A program made the translations under genes and the position numbers. From NCBI RefSeq assembly GCF_020883455.1, contig NZ_CP086615.1, positions 2,356,001 through 2,420,000 of the forward strand: a DNA stretch of 64,000 nt, in the 5' to 3' direction. The notes under the pieces are model-generated. The model was not told the origin of the DNA. It worked only from the letters and a program-made list of their open reading frames with translations, and searched no databases. Positions 63,459-64,000 of the stretch are shown one piece after another (positions within the stretch are counted from its first letter, which is position 1; each line of letters begins with the position of its first letter). The DNA is from Spiribacter halobius. GTDB taxonomy: Bacteria; Pseudomonadota; Gammaproteobacteria; Nitrococcales; Nitrococcaceae.

Positions 63459-64000
63459 ATGGCTGCTGAGGAAGACGTGCTGGTGCTCTTCGATGACGCG
63501 ATGCTCGAGCACCGGCCGGAGGCGCGGGATCCGTTCCTGCCGGGGCGGCTGGAGCGCCGCGTCCGGGAGCTGCTCGCCGGGCTCGGGGTGCAGTGGAACT
63601 ATCCGGAACATCCAGGGCGGCTGACCGCCGTGCTCGAGGGGCTGGCGAAGACGCCTATCGCCGGCGTGCGGCGCGGGACCGGCCGGCGGGCGACGGTGGA
63701 CGAGCTGGCGCGCGTTCACGCACGCACCCACATCGATGCCATGGCGGCGTTGCGTGGCCAGTACGCCTGGGTGGACATGGACACCACGGCGGTCTCACCG
63801 GGCAGCGTGGATGCGGCGGAATGGGCGGCGGGTACCGCGATCGCAGCGGTGGAGGCGGTCGTGCGTGGTGAGGCGGGTTCGGCCTTCGCCCTGGTGCGCC
63901 CGCCCGGGCACCATGCCGAGCCGGTGCGGGCGCGCGGCTTCTGCCTGTTCAACAACGTCGCGGTTGCCGCTGCCCATGCTCAGGCCGAGCTCGGCTGCAA
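63459..64000 (+). CDS. Histone deacetylase family protein (3' end outside window)
   Basis: The first 180 residues are present. [15 protein letters not shown] near residue 48, [13 protein letters not shown] near 86, and [23 protein letters not shown] near 145-167 (motif RPPGHHA) define the family, which covers acetoin-utilisation AcuC, acetylpolyamine amidohydrolases and class II HDAC-like enzymes. The zinc-binding Asp residues lie beyond the window end. GGGAG lies upstream of the ATG at 63459. Substrate cannot be decided from this part. Confidence 0.87.
   Translation, partial: MAAEEDVLVLFDDAMLEHRPEARDPFLPGRLERRVRELLAGLGVQWNYPEHPGRLTAVLEGLAKTPIAGVRRGTGRRATVDELARVHARTHIDAMAALRGQYAWVDMDTTAVSPGSVDAAEWAAGTAIAAVEAVVRGEAGSAFALVRPPGHHAEPVRARGFCLFNNVAVAAAHAQAELGC

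Overview
This window comes from a high-GC (roughly 70% by eye), gene-dense bacterial chromosome, most likely a halophilic or marine gammaproteobacterium, perhaps near Ectothiorhodospiraceae or Halomonadaceae. The clues are genes of typically gammaproteobacterial families (DUF3581, DUF2062, MltB-like, FxsA), a phasin with polyhydroxybutyrate-linked genes, and a sulfolactate gene set of the kind described in Chromohalobacter. The taxonomic placement is inference. I see no rRNA, tRNA, CRISPR, insertion sequence or prophage. Codon use looks uniform, so this reads as core chromosome with catabolic cassettes.

Layout. 0-10 kb: the end of a LysR regulator, a TauE-type permease, then a divergent module. 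Leftward runs a four-gene fumarate reductase/succinate dehydrogenase-like complex; rightward run a fumarate-lyase superfamily enzyme and a tripartite tricarboxylate transporter (TTT). 10-18.6 kb: a methyltransferase divergent from a GATase1/AraC regulator, a truncated DUF3726-like gene, glutathione-dependent formaldehyde oxidation (frmA-fghA), a chemoreceptor with a probable sigma-28 promoter, and an RhlE-type helicase. 18.8-27.2 kb: an apparently complete 3-sulfolactate catabolic cluster: sulfo-lyase suyAB, a second TTT transporter, a GntR regulator, the two stereospecific dehydrogenases slcC and comC, and an SDR. A shared 14-base motif in both divergent promoter regions is a strong operator candidate.

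27-48 kb: rhomboid protease (apparently frameshifted), HAD phosphatase, Ada-like protein, CPBP protease, M42 peptidase, Tat-exported PhoX, PBP7-like endopeptidase, NYN protein, Cu-Zn superoxide dismutase, Tat-type aldo/keto reductase, MgtC/DUF4010 protein, a TrpXYZ-like ABC importer, FkbM methyltransferase, DUF3581 and ATP-dependent PEP carboxykinase. 48-64 kb: envelope and small proteins, an AbiTii-like protein beside an N-terminally short globin, diacylglycerol kinase, FxsA, acetoacetyl-CoA synthetase with 3-hydroxybutyrate dehydrogenase, an AEC carrier that probably starts at CTG, an RND pump, a truncated hemoglobin, DUF2189, phasin, and the start of a histone-deacetylase-family gene.

Two themes run across the window. 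First, a family of related palindromes (core arms GCCCGC[A/C]TATCTCACCG) sits at gene ends, usually starting inside the TAG stop codon and mostly between convergent genes; one copy has a 95-base second palindromic element nested in its loop. Second, the two TTT-linked modules look like parallel catabolic cassettes. The sulfolactate one can be assigned with good confidence. The other has no assignable substrate: its lyase lacks argininosuccinate-lyase signature residues and its flavoprotein lacks the histidine that normally binds FAD covalently. It is the best candidate here for an undescribed pathway.
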